Below, in pieces: positions 54,023 through 64,000 of a stretch of DNA of 64,000 nucleotides (its first letter is position 1; every line of letters begins with the position of its first letter). The stretch is from Zygnema cylindricum (lineage: Eukaryota; Streptophyta; Zygnematophyceae; Zygnematales; Zygnemataceae). The position numbers were made by a program, and so were the translations under genes. The DNA is taken from NCBI GenBank assembly GCA_037447655.1, contig JBBHKE010002632.1, positions 496,477-560,476 on the forward strand, in the 5' to 3' direction. The notes below the pieces were generated by a model. It ran no database searches, was not told the origin of the DNA, and worked only from the letters and a program-made list of their open reading frames with translations.

Positions 54023-54175
54023 AGCCATGGCTACCTAGGCTATCCTGAGGTTTACGGGAAATTTATATTAGTTCGGGTTTATTTATTTAAAAGGTATGTG
54101 CCGCCGGCAGGAATTGATCTTTGTACCTACCGGCCGGCAGACAGGGAATAGCCAATAGCTTTAGCCGTTAAGTCT
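54023..54175 (-). repeat. Possible tRNA-derived SINE copy 3
   Basis: Minus strand: AACGGCTAAAGC, then a GATCAATTCC B-box-like word (54110-54119) and AGCCATGG about 80 bp on (54023-54030). Layout as at 12198-12372. Confidence 0.3.
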
Positions 54176-54184
54176 AGGAGTAAT

Positions 54185-54945
54185 GATACGTAGTATATAG
54201 TTTGATAGTTATTTAAATATGTATACGTACGATTATTCATTAAACTATAATAGATTACGGGATACATAGATCCGGTAATATATAAAGTACGGATTACGGT
54301 ACGGACTATAAATCAATACCGCGCATTTGTTTCGTAAATGAAACAAATACCGCACATGTATTTATTACGGCTATGATTAAATTAGATTCTAATCGGACGG
54401 CCGCAATTAGCGCCGAGATCGCGGAGGAAGTTTTCGGCAGTTTGTGGACATTGCCACATCGGATGACGCGTGGCGAAATTTCGTTGGATCGTGGAATCCC
54501 CGGAGATTATGGCATCGAATCCGGATATGACATGTGTCGACATTTAGGCGTTGTCGTACAGTGTCCGTACAGAAAGTACACCGGCAGCTATACTTTTGTG
54601 TACGGAACTGAAATCTGATTGGCTCCGTACATCAGTAGATAGAGTCTGTGAGAGAGATAGGACTTAGAAAAATAAGGAGATAGGACCCTCTCTCCCAGAG
54701 AGCTTCTGTACAAAAGGTCAACTTTGACCCTCGATAACTTACTGCTCAGGGGAGATAATTCAAGGATTCTTTTTGCTATCGACTCAGGGGAGTCTTGTCT
54801 TCACAGGGGTGAAGCCGGTCAGAGTTTTTGTATGCCAAGGTGGCAGTTATTTTTGCTTAAACACAAAGGGGTCAGAATTATCCTAGAGGCTTCTTCTAAG
54901 CTGTCCACTCTGAGGACTTATAGAGGTCTCAGAGTTTCACCCTGC
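54185..54945 (+). mobile_element. Solo copia-type LTR in the gypsy gag region
   Basis: Plus-strand blocks shared in order with the copia A and C leaders: TAACTTACTGCTCAGG, TATGCCAAGGTGGCAGTTAT, ATTATCCTAGAGG, GGTCTCAGAGTTTCACCCT. No gag follows. Its ends are not exact. It separates the gag frame at 54929-55291 from 54017. Confidence 0.45.
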
Positions 54946-55291
54946 CTTGGGCCTGAATTTTCATATCCATGGTGAAAGTGGCGGTGAGAGGAGCTGCGGC
55001 TCCGCCAGCCAAGTTGGCTGCTGCCTGAAGAGCCTCGGCGTCGAAAGCCGGATCCGATATTTTGATACTGGCGGCCATCAACAAAGGTTGACGCTCCTTA
55101 TAATCGGCCAAAGCTCCTCTGGCTAGAAAATTTACCATCATCGAAAAAAACAGGGTTGGTTGAAACTCTGCTGGAATGGCCCCTCCCCTATATTTGTTAA
55201 TTTCGGACTGCATGAAGGATTTCCGCAGCAGTTCAAAATCAGAGAAGGCAATTCTCGAGTTGTCCTCAGTGAAGATTTGGACGTCTCCCAT
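54929..55291 (-). CDS. Gypsy gag, capsid N-terminal part (copy A)
   Basis: 120-codon open frame: M-G-D-V-Q-I-F-T-E-D-N-S-R-I-A-F, then L-R-K-S-F-M-Q-S-E-I-N-K-Y, M-M-V-N-F-L-A-R-G-A-L-A-D-Y and an Ala-rich end. Helical and of capsid-like composition. Assigned to gag by position. The last residues may be read from inserted copia sequence. Confidence 0.45.
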   Translation of the reverse strand: MGDVQIFTEDNSRIAFSDFELLRKSFMQSEINKYRGGAIPAEFQPTLFFSMMVNFLARGALADYKERQPLLMAASIKISDPAFDAEALQAAANLAGGAAAPLTATFTMDMKIQAQGRVKL

Positions 55292-55433
55292 TTCTTTTTC
55301 CTCCTCTGCAAGGTTGGTGAACTCTGAAGAGGATGGTCCGGTTGGGCTAACAAACTGGACCGGTGAAATTACCCTTGGATATGTGTTATCTGGCTCGAGC
55401 TGGCCTCCTTCTCCGGTAGAGGGAGCGGTCCGA

Positions 55434-56178
55434 CTAGAGATAGCACTCCCCCCCCACTGAGGAAGTTCTAGTTACGGGTGGGATAGTGAGATGACCAGTA
55501 TCTCCTTCGAGTTGGCCCTTGGGAAAAAAGGAGCTTATCACCTTGGGAAAAGCTGCCTCAAGTCCTGCTCCTCTATATCCAGGAGAGGCCCGTTCCTCCC
55601 GGTGAAGTGTTTCCACCTATGGAATGTGGAGAATGGGTTTAGTCACCGGTGGTCCTTGAGGGATTGGTGGGGAAGGGAATGGAGATGACCAAGGGCTACG
55701 AGGGAAAGGTGTCTGTCTCCCAGTACGCCATTTGGAGGTTTCTGGTAGAGGAGTTCCTTCGCTAGAACCGGGAGAACGTCGTTGAGGAGGAGAGTAGGCA
55801 CGAACGTCGTACTTGTAGGGTAAGACGGGTGGTCTCAGTGACCCACGGACTGCGGCGGCCGGAGAAACAGAAGGCGAAGGAGAGGATGCCTGAGGTGGCG
55901 ATGGAGGAGGAGTAGTAAGTACGAAGGAAATGTGTAGTCTCCAGTTTGGTTGTAGCTGCACCACGGCCTCCACGGTAGAAGATCCCTCGACCGAGACAAA
56001 TGTAGGGAGGTCTGTAGCCGCGGCTACCGGATTACTCGGCAAATCTGCACCCAACCTCTTTTTGTTAGGCCCTGTTGTTTCCTCCCCTTCCCGCTGAAGA
56101 GGAGATTCTGGTCTCGGTTCTGGTGAAGTCCGGGGATCTCGCGTGGCAGGGGGAGTTGCCTGATCTAGAGGTTGTAGA
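55434..56178 (-). other. Pro/Ser-rich gag spacer (copy A)
   Basis: Open frames 56054-55617 and 55616-55434 are low-complexity Pro/Ser-rich sequence (P-P-P-S-P-P-Q-A-S-S-P-S-P-S-V) with no domain. It lies between the two copies of the 115-bp gag repeat. Could be part of gag or a duplicated portion. Confidence 0.35.
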
Positions 56179-56179
56179 A

Positions 56180-56296
56180 ACTAATGGTTTTATTAGTGTT
56201 TTCTAGGTCTGAAAAGAAATATAGAAGTCGAGGCAGTCTATCTCTAACTTCTCTCTCCAACTCTCAAACTTGTCGCAGTCACTGAGAAATTGGAGA
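56180..56296 (-). repeat. Gag segment, direct repeat copy 2
   Basis: Near-identical to 53903-54017. Upstream it is in frame with A-I-D-W-D-A-L-E-E-E-R-K-R-E. The two copies bracket 2.2 kb. Confidence 0.8.
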
Positions 56297-56620
56297 GGCT
56301 CTCTTCCTTTCCTCTTCAAGGGCATCCCAATCTATTGCGACGGGTCCGGCCCCCGCCGTAGCCTTATCCTGCGATCGTAGAATCTCAACCAATTTCTAGG
56401 TGCTGCTCACCACACCCGAGAGATCCGAAATCCCCAAACCGGGTACCTCGGGGTCCGTAGGCCTTGAACGCCATAGTCCTTCGGATGGTCGGACAACTGG
56501 TGCGGAAGGAGACATAGAACTTGGGGAAATTGAGGCAGAAGGAAAGAACGGCTCTTCTTTGACTAGGGGAGCAAATCGACCTTTGCTGTCCCGATGGTTG
56601 AACCGGAAATCTCTCTTAGG

Positions 56621-57382
56621 CTAAGGTATCTTCCGCTTGCTACTCCCTTCCCTGGTCCGGCCCCGAGAAGTTGCTCTGCCCCTAGAAAGTCTACTGGTAG
56701 CAATTTCCTGAGATATGGTGGGCTGTTGTCGTGAAGTAGACGGCATCTCCGGTTGCTCTCGGGCTGAGATGGGAGAGCCACTCTCGGACGAGCTACTCAG
56801 GATCTCCACTACTCCTCCCACTGGGCGTATGATCCGGGCTCGGTCGCTTCTGGCAACCCGCTGCACCAGCTCCTTCTTAACCTTCAACTCATGAATATTG
56901 TGAAGGGCTAGAATCTCCTTACGACCGGATCGGTTAGGATCCGACAAGAGTTCAGGATCCATGTATGTCTCCACTATTGGAGCCTTGGATCTGGTATAAC
57001 GTACCACCTCGGGAGGGTGGCCTGGGACCGCTTCCTTGTGAGCCAAACCCTTTCTACGAGATCGGGGAGATAAAGGTTGTCTTTCTACCTTCCCCGTGGC
57101 CCTAGCCCTGGCGGCCTCGGACAACGTCGGAAAGTTTTCAGGGGAAAAGACTGGAGGAGGTGGAGGTGAGGGTTGCCTCTCTGTCGGCCTCGGAGGAGTC
57201 TCGACGACAACCGGCTTGGGCATCATCCCCTTAAGAAACTGTTCAATGTTCAAAGCAGAGGTGAAAGGGACCGATTCCTCAGGCACCTGGGACTCTTCCT
57301 CTTGTGCCACCCCTTCTTGTCTTTCCTGTTCTTCCGGACTAACACCGGAAGGATCCCTATCCGGAGCTTCACCTCCGCCCAT
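56621..57382 (-). CDS. Gypsy gag N-terminal region (copy A)
   Basis: 253-codon frame beginning M-G-G-G-E-A-P-D-R-D-P about 100 bp after the 5' LTR. It is Pro/Glu-rich, with F-S-P-E-N-F-P-T-L-S-E-A-A-R-A-R-A, a central L-A-L-H-N-I-H-E-L-K-V-K-K-E-L-V and a basic R-G-R-A-T-S-R-G-R end. It stops at TAG but the frame continues readably beyond (F-R-F-N-H-R-D-S-K-G-R-F), so the stop may be a lesion. No known domain; gag assignment is positional. Confidence 0.55.
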   Translation of the reverse strand: MGGGEAPDRDPSGVSPEEQERQEGVAQEEESQVPEESVPFTSALNIEQFLKGMMPKPVVVETPPRPTERQPSPPPPPVFSPENFPTLSEAARARATGKVERQPLSPRSRRKGLAHKEAVPGHPPEVVRYTRSKAPIVETYMDPELLSDPNRSGRKEILALHNIHELKVKKELVQRVARSDRARIIRPVGGVVEILSSSSESGSPISAREQPEMPSTSRQQPTISQEIATSRLSRGRATSRGRTREGSSKRKIP

Positions 57383-57480
57383 GACTTACACGAGCAGATG
57401 AGCTAGATCTCTCGGATAAAATACACCACCCTAAGCAGCTACCTCTTAAACAAAAGGGGACAGTGGCTTTTCAGTACTGT

Positions 57481-58660
57481 GCTACTCCGCTGGAAGCCCA
57501 CTAAATGCCACACTCCTAGCTACTCTCCAAAGAATAGGAAGGAAATGAGAGTCGTCCGATCCTTTCCGCAAAAACTCCGGACAAACCCAAAGATGACCAC
57601 AAGAGTGTGGAAATAACTCCCATGCAGAAATATAGAAATAACAAATATCGGCTTTTCAGATTAAACAATATCACCTTGCCCCAGAGAATGGAATTAAAGA
57701 TAGATATGATATTGGTGAAGCGAATTCACATACCCCAGAGTGCAACGAGGACCAAACTCAGCAGAAGAAAACCTCTCCCAATGGCTCGAAGACCGGTATG
57801 AGTCTCCCTCACCCCTCCCGGTTCCACCGCAAGGATCCGACAAGACTCTTCTTAGTTTGAAACAGCGAAAGTCCAGACCGCCCAAAGAGGAGATAGTGCC
57901 AACTATCCACCCGTGCTACGATCTCCACAAAAGACAATCCAAAACAAAGATGGCAATAGAGTCAACGACAAAATGCAACTGTTCTCCAACAGAAAGATTG
58001 ATTTAATTCTCTGGGGGTTTTCTCAGGAGACAGTACTGAAAAGCAACTTGTCTCCTTCGGCCCCAAGTGCCTTATACAACCAGAGTTTGTCCTACTGCAA
58101 GTTCCAAAGTCAAAGCAATGTGACAAGCCAATCAGCGGCCAGCCATTGTTATCGTACGGACATAAGACAAAACAGACTGTACTACACTTAGGGCTAAAAA
58201 TTAGACGACTGGTTCCGGCTGAATTAGCGGCCGAGGGTCCTCCTATAATACACAAAATGGAAGCAAAGTTCTGACTCGACGTGAAACCGCCTAACTTTGA
58301 CCCAAAGTCATTAATGCTTGGCCCGGCTGCTGGACCTAAACTAACATCCTACTGACAGCAACAGTAAGATCTACGGGATAATCCCAAAGGTTACGTGTCG
58401 TTCTCAAATGTATCCCTCTACTAGAGCTACATAGAACACACAATATAATGGAGCAGACGCTTTGCACCTGACTAACTGCGCCGTTTGGCCTCCGTTTCAG
58501 GTGAACTAAATTGCGTAGGGCTCCAGAGTGAAAATATAAAGATCTGATCCGGCTAGTTGTACCCTTCCTTCTCCGTACGCTAGGGTCCGTACAAAGTGGA
58601 AATGAGGTCCCGGAACTCGTGGGAGTGCAAATGTGCCGAATGATGCACACGAGCTTGACA
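57481..58660 (-). repeat. 5' LTR
   Basis: 1180 bp homologous to 40171-41355. It starts TGTCAAGCTCGTGTGC on the minus strand. No convincing tRNA primer site follows the core (ACAGTACTG...), consistent with loss of its 3' end. Confidence 0.8.
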
Positions 58661-58855
58661 ATTCACCGCAACAAAGAACCTTCGCCGCTAATACGTTGTC
58701 CCCACAAGGAAATCGTAGGACACGATGAAAATAATACCAAAATATAACAAGATAATGCATACCAACCGACAACATAAATAAACACGCACTAATGGCGAGG
58801 CAATGACAAGTTAGGATGTAGATTGAGAAGGAAAGTAGGCGGTCCAACATATTAC

Positions 58856-59228
58856 TTGTATTGTAGATTCCGGTAAAATGCTCGGGAAACTTCCTCAACG
58901 TCCTTGGAATGAGTTCTTTCTCCCCGTTATTTTCGCAATCCCTCAGCATCCAGTTTATAACTCGCAGCCGTGTTACCTTAGTCGACACATGTTGAACTTT
59001 CCTGTGAGGAACACGTCTTCTCGAATTGGCCGAGGACGGAAAAAACCCTTCCCTAATGGCCGCCGGGTCAACCGAGGTTTCGACTTCCGCCTCACTCCCT
59101 TCCTCGTTCGGAAATGCGATTTCCTCGTCGACCCTTTCTATTTCTTCATCTTGTTCAGACTGAGCGTTGCGTGGATTGTTGATGTTATTGGCAGGGTTGG
59201 CTCCCCAAATTCTATTAAGGGTCCACAT
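58856..59228 (-). pseudogene. Pogo-like transposase exon 1, separated from exon 2 by a 21.6-kb intron
   Basis: ATG at 59228; open for 373 nt to donor ACAA|GTAATA at 58856. It encodes an acidic N-terminus and a helix-turn-helix-like segment (K-V-T-R-L-R-V-I-N-W-M-L-R, then E-H-F-T-G-I-Y-N-T). It ends in phase 1, exactly matching the acceptor of exon 2 (37245); the joined reading is G-I-Y-N-T-K-Y-Q-K-A-K-R-W-W. The match in phase, strand and domain order says this is the first exon of the gene at 35373-37244, displaced by the gypsy insertion 39961-58660 in intron 1. Confidence 0.75.
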
Positions 59229-59259
59229 GATTTCAAAACCTTAATATCTCCTAAAAAAT

Positions 59260-61000
59260 AAGAAATAAAAGATGCCGAAATGAAGAAAATGGCAACCCAA
59301 GCAAATGAGGAAGAAGTGGTGATAGTGTCAACTTTGCTATCACAAATTCATTTATATAATACACGTGATGCAACCGAAAGTAAATTTTCGCAATAAAAAT
59401 GGAGGGGAGTGCCATTTTAAAAATTTCGTTAAAAATTCAAATTTTGAACTTTATTATGCCTTTCAAATTTTAAATATTTAAAAACGCGGGAATAGAAGCG
59501 GGATTACGTAAAAAATGTTTTGATTTGGCAAAATATTTCAAAACTGACGTCGTCGATGAAATGTTTTCCGCGCCATGGAAAGACCTCTAGCTTACAGTGC
59601 GTACGGCAAAAAGATGATGGAAAAAAAATGCGGCGTCGTAACCCCGAAAAACGGTTGTTTTAACGTCACGTATGAAAACTGACCAACTTTAGGAATGCGT
59701 GGATATTAAACATGCCACGTGTTTTCGGCAACAGCCAATGATGATCTTCCAACGAAGACTGATCATCTTTCGTCGCCGTATTACCGCCAATTAGAATTAA
59801 CATGTATCCTAATAAGTGGTTTTTCTTCGTAACACATTCAATTAGAATTAAACGTGATACTAATAAGAGGCTTAATGGACTTCTGATCTAAGTAAACGTA
59901 TCGTTAATACACTTATGTCCCAATATTACACTACATTAATTCTAATAAAGCAAGCCGCCTGGCACCTTATTAAGGTTAAGGGTGCATATTTAACGTCATA
60001 CAACGCTCGTTCTCACCGCGTATGACAACAATATTTAAATCAATCGCTGGGTTCACTGTAAGTTTTGTGAAACGAAACGTAAACATGGAATGCTGGTTGC
60101 TATAGTTGCGTTCTACACACAATAACAAACTGAAATGATTGAACGTATTATAGTTGTACGGTTACATAACGTTATGAGATAATTGCGTTTTACAACCCTG
60201 AAGCATAGAATCAACTATATGACGCGACAATGTACGTTTCATCATATGTTGTCCTCACACCTATTTTACTGTAATCATATTCACCGCGTGCGAAACAAAC
60301 GTTTATTACAGTCACGAATGAACTTAAGTGAAAGTACACATACCCGTAGATTTTGACGGTTTTTACTCGTACCTATTTTAGTGTATAATTATGCACGGTG
60401 TAATGAATGTGTATTCGCAAACCCAAAATAGAATTATGGATTTTTACAGTAAAAGGACGCCTCGTCGTACGGATTGTCAAATTTTGTAATTCTACCTATT
60501 TTACCGTATATGGTACGACGGCGGATCCTGTATACCCAAATCAGCGTTATGGAGAAATTACAATAAAACATTTTTTTAAAAATGGTATTGATACACAAAT
60601 TAGCGCAAATGACACTAAATCATTATATACACTAATAATTTCTATACGCTAATAACGATTCAGGGTGTACTTTTCAGAGTGTCTCTATGTTCGAAAAAAA
60701 AATCGTTACTTTAAAATGTGACGGCTGTAGACGTGGGAACAATTTGTGACGGTTGTAGACGATTACAAAATTCGCGACAACTTTTGAAGTTAACAAATTA
60801 GCGACGGTTGTAGACGTCTAGTTTTTTGAGACATTGTTGCTTAGGGTTTTGGGACGTTATGACGTCGTACTTACTTATGCTAACGTAGATGTCATTGATT
60901 CAAGAACCATCGGCCATGGCTTCCCGATTTTGTTTTTTCAACTTTTCTCACTTGACTTGCAATAAAAATATGCCCAAAGGTATTCGAAATAATTATTTTC
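59260..61000. other. 5' flank of the pogo transposase; no further gene
   Basis: AT-rich. Three GACGG(C/T)TGTAGACG repeats lie at about 60720-60815. A MITE-terminus-like sequence (inverse of GAATCGTTATTAGCGTATAG) lies at 60637-60660. The outer end of the pogo transposon should be here, but I could not pair it with the left end. Confidence 0.45.
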
Positions 61001-61039
61001 CAAAGCTATTTCGTTGCATTTCAACATTATTGTGTTTCG

Positions 61040-63190
61040 CTACAACACGTGAGAGATAAAACTGATAATATAAGAGGGAGAGGGAAGGAGGAGCCTCCAC
61101 CGACTTCGCTTTTGCGAAATGATATCCATTGCACGAGAACCTTCTGCGGCTCCTATACGGAAAAAAACTGCACAGGTGGCAAACAGACGTTTTTTTATTT
61201 TCTTTTGTACTCCGTGTTTTGCAAAATTGTTTAAAATTTTACAACACGTGAAAAAATATAATTGTTTTCGTCGTTTGACCGTTACTTCAAATAAAATCAA
61301 CCTGGAAGAGGGAACTGGTTTGGTCATTATGTCTGCCACCATTTCCCCATCTGCTCTATGTTCCACTTTAAAAATTTATTCTCTACAATCTCTCACACAA
61401 AAATCGACCTTATGTCTTAACAGTTAGCTTTAAAATGTTGCTTAGAATTAGCACCTATTGCAATGGCAGCCTGGTTGTCACAAAATACCTTTTGAACAAC
61501 ATTTTTATAAATCCAAGCTCTTGGAGCAAGGACTTCACCCACATTAATTCTTTAACACAGAGTATTAGACCAAGTACTCAACCTCTATAATGGACTAAGT
61601 AGCACACCACGTACTCAACCTCTTTAATGGACTAAGTAACAACGTTCTGATGTTTGCTTCTTTAACAACATGCTCCAGACCTTGTTTATATTACATACCT
61701 AAATGTACATCTTCTTATCGCCACATACCTCAAGCTAGCATCACTGTAAGTGGTGATGTCAATGTTAATGTCAATGTTATCCCCACCTTGATGTAGCCAT
61801 AGATCCCTTTTACCCACCAATTATCTTATCACTCTCTTGGCTGCCTCCCTGTCTCTTTTTCTATGAGCATTCAAACTTGTGCTAAGCATTCAAACTTCTG
61901 CTAAATACTCAATGCTACAATATCAAGCCTAATACAATTCATAGATCACTCTACTTACCACTTGTCTATATTATACATGCTCCATAAACTCCCTCTTTTC
62001 TTGACTCAACTGATCATCAATGATCACTACTCCTAATTCTAGGCTCCCATTATAATATTTTTTAAATTCATAGGAGTGGAAATTCTACTAGCTTTCTCCA
62101 TTTGGAATTTCTATAACATTCTTCTTATAACTTCTTTCAAATTCAATTTTATTATTGTGTTTTTCCTATCTATTTCCATTTCAATTCTTATAATATATCT
62201 AGTCTCTCTTAGATATTTCATGTCGAAGTGACACTTTAGATCTTGTTTTAGTTTATTCATGTTTTTTAATAATATACAAAGAACTACATCAACAAAAATA
62301 GCAATAAAGATTAATCCGTTCTCATTTTTAAACAAATAAATAGAGTAGTCATATTTAATTTTGATATATCCTAATTTCGTCACACTATCATTTAACTTGA
62401 TATTCCACTCCCTTGAAGCTAACTTGAGTCCTTACAACTACTTTATCAATCTTTAAACTTGACTTCTTTATCTAATCTCCACAAATCTTTTATGCAGCCT
62501 CATGAAGATTTTGTCTTCCAATTCTCTATGTTCAACAATTGTCTTAATATCCATTTGATTGATCTCTATGTCTTCCCCTACAACGAGACTTAAGAGAATT
62601 CTAACTAAAATAATTCTACCCACTGGAGCAAAGGTTTCCTCATAATCAATCGCCTTTTTTTGTGTCTACCCCTTAGCAACTAGTCTAGCTTTATGTCTCC
62701 TTATAGTGTTGTCTAGATTAAGTTTCAGTTTTAAAGCCCACTTACACCCAATAGGAAGTCTATTTGGGGGACAGTCCACCAAATCCCTAGTATTAGCCTC
62801 GATGATTGATGCGATTTCCTCATTTATGGCCATACCTTCCAATTGCTCTTGAGACTATTAATTGCCTCAGAATATTATGAGGTTCATTTAGGTGTGATAG
62901 TTTTGTAAATTTACTATTCACTTGCCTTTCTAGGATCCTTAAGTAGCTTGTCTTTCCTCTTTCAAATTCAATTGCTGGTATAGAAGGCATCATCCGATTC
63001 TTCTTTGCATACTCCTTAGTTCCGTTATCCATGGAGATCATTTTTGTCTCTCTTTCCCCTATTTCGTTTGACAAAGATGGAACCTCCTCTGTTGGCTAAA
63101 GTTTTTTCAGTTGAGCATTTCTGCTAGACTTGCATCGTCTTGATGAATTGTCTCTCTAATTGTAGCTTTTGTCTCACAATTTTATTCAGC
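61040..63190 (-). pseudogene. Ty1/copia RT-RNase H remnant (element E)
   Basis: Minus strand. RT start reads P-I-G-C-K-W-A-L-K-L-K-L, K-A-R-L-V-A-K-G and D-Y-E-E-T-F-A-P-V near 62740-62620. RT end is the frame 62383-62111 with I-F-V-D-V-V-L-C, a degraded Y-V-D-D-L. RNase H region is 61830-61430. The pol end M-V-A-D-I-M-T-K-P-V lies near 61330. Stops and frameshifts throughout. The upstream linker is the frame 63074-62820. Confidence 0.7.
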
Positions 63191-63199
63191 TTTAATTCT

Positions 63200-64000
63200 T
63201 ACTCTTATGGTTTTAATATATGTTGCTTAGAATTAGCATATATTGCAATGGCAGCGTGATTGTCACAAAATACCTTTTTAACACCATTTTTAATAAATCG
63301 AAGCTCTTGGAGCAAGGACTTAACCCATATTGATTCTTAAACATTAGAGTAGGAGGCCATGAACTCAGCCTCCAAAGTGAGCAACAATGTTATGTTCTAT
63401 TGTGCTCCAACAACATGCCTCACACTAAATTTGCAGTACATACCTGGATGTTCATCTTCTCATCGCCACATCACTATAGCTGGCATCACTATAAGCTGTG
63501 ATGTCAATGTTATCCCTACTCATACAGAACCATAAAACCCTAGTCCCACCAAATACCTCATCACTCTTTTAGGTGCTTATTATTATCTTTTCCCATGAGT
63601 ATTCATCCTTCTGCTAAGTACTCCTAAAGATATTGTAATGTCACTGTAGTACAATTGATAAAATAGATGAAATTGCCTACCACTTTTCTATATGGGATAT
63701 GCTCCATAACTCTCTCTTCTTGATCAATCAAATCACTCAATGAGTATTTTACGTAACTTTAATTATCAATCCGTTCGCTCCCCCAATCCGTGAATCTATT
63801 CAAACCTCCATATTAAATCTAATTAGCAGTTACGCACGAAACTGACTTTTCAAAACAACATAATTTCTTTAACACATTTCCTGTTGCTTTTTTGACAGTC
63901 AATTTTATTATTATGTTTTCTCTATCTCTTTTTATTTAAATTCGTAAAATATATATAGCCTCCCTTAGATCTTTCATATCAAAGTAACTTCTAAGATCCT
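63200..64000 (-). pseudogene. Second Ty1/copia RNase H-RT fragment (element F), truncated by window edge
   Basis: 63215-63560 repeats the sequence of 61430-61830 (TTGCTTAGAATTAGCA...TATTGCAATGGCAGC) in the same orientation. The 63890-64000 stretch resembles the RT end near 62160-62230. Two copies of the same family lie head to tail. Confidence 0.65.

Larger units (their letters stand above)
39961..58660 (-). mobile_element. Composite Ty3/gypsy retrotransposon with DNA methyltransferase and PHD-finger integrase
   Basis: 18.7 kb inserted in a pogo transposon intron. The outer ends read TGTC...GACA on the minus strand. ATTT (39957-39960) and ATTC (58661-58664) flank it as a 4-bp target duplication with one mismatch. 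Removing it restores the host repeat unit. Order on the minus strand: 5' LTR, gag, protease, methyltransferase, RT, RNase H, integrase fragment, copia LTR fragment, second methyltransferase end, RT, RNase H, integrase with PHD finger, 3' LTR. Protease-RT-RNase H-integrase order and the Y-I-D-D motif place it in Ty3/gypsy. Several frames carry stops, so it is defective as a whole. Confidence 0.85.

Overview
The window is repeat-dominated nuclear DNA of a plant-type eukaryote. Evidence: GT-AG introns with in-phase junctions, Ty1/copia and Ty3/gypsy retrotransposons, a pogo/CENP-B-type transposase with introns, short TA-flanked inverted-repeat elements, long C/T-rich tracts, and a cysteine-rich/EGF-like exon joined to an extensin-like proline-rich tail. 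I cannot place the species. From memory, DNA-methyltransferase-bearing gypsy elements are known in a charophyte alga, so an early-diverging streptophyte (alga, bryophyte, lycophyte or fern) is a guess only. No rRNA, operon or CRISPR array was seen.

Layout. 1-15 kb: decayed copia elements on both strands (1-600 minus, 2.96-7.47 plus, 9.0-12.1 minus, 13.0-14.95 plus), carrying further insertions and SINE-like pieces. 15-23 kb: a TA-flanked MITE, purine/pyrimidine tracts, one two-exon host-like gene (cysteine-rich plus proline-rich, minus strand, 18.4-19.1 kb) and a diverged family of about 1-kb repeats. 23.9-27.8 kb: a decayed copia element. 28.3-29.0 kb: a predicted three-exon gene for a small secreted protein. 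29-34 kb: short repeats and two more MITEs, no convincing gene. 34.2-59.2 kb: a pogo-like DNA transposon (minus strand) whose four transposase exons join in phase. Its intron 1 has been swollen to about 21.6 kb by an 18.7-kb gypsy composite (39961-58660). 61-64 kb: two copia fragments on the minus strand.

The gypsy composite is the centre of interest. In coding order (minus strand) it has a 5' LTR, gag, aspartic protease, a complete DNMT3-like cytosine-5 DNA methyltransferase, reverse transcriptase, RNase H and integrase. Then come a copia LTR fragment and a second partial copy (methyltransferase end, RT, RNase H, integrase) whose integrase ends in a PHD-type zinc finger, then the 3' LTR. An element that can write DNA methylation and may read histone tails suggests a retrotransposon managing its own chromatin. 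The methyltransferase frame is open from end to end in the first copy, while gag, RT and integrase frames carry nonsense or frameshift lesions.

Inside the first copy sits a complete 515-bp TRIM element (48088-48602) with a 5-bp target duplication and a tRNA-iMet-type primer site. Each 229-bp LTR contains a 71-nt sequence that folds as a tRNA cloverleaf, with A box, B box and a T4 terminator. The empty target site is preserved in the second gypsy copy, which proves the insertion.
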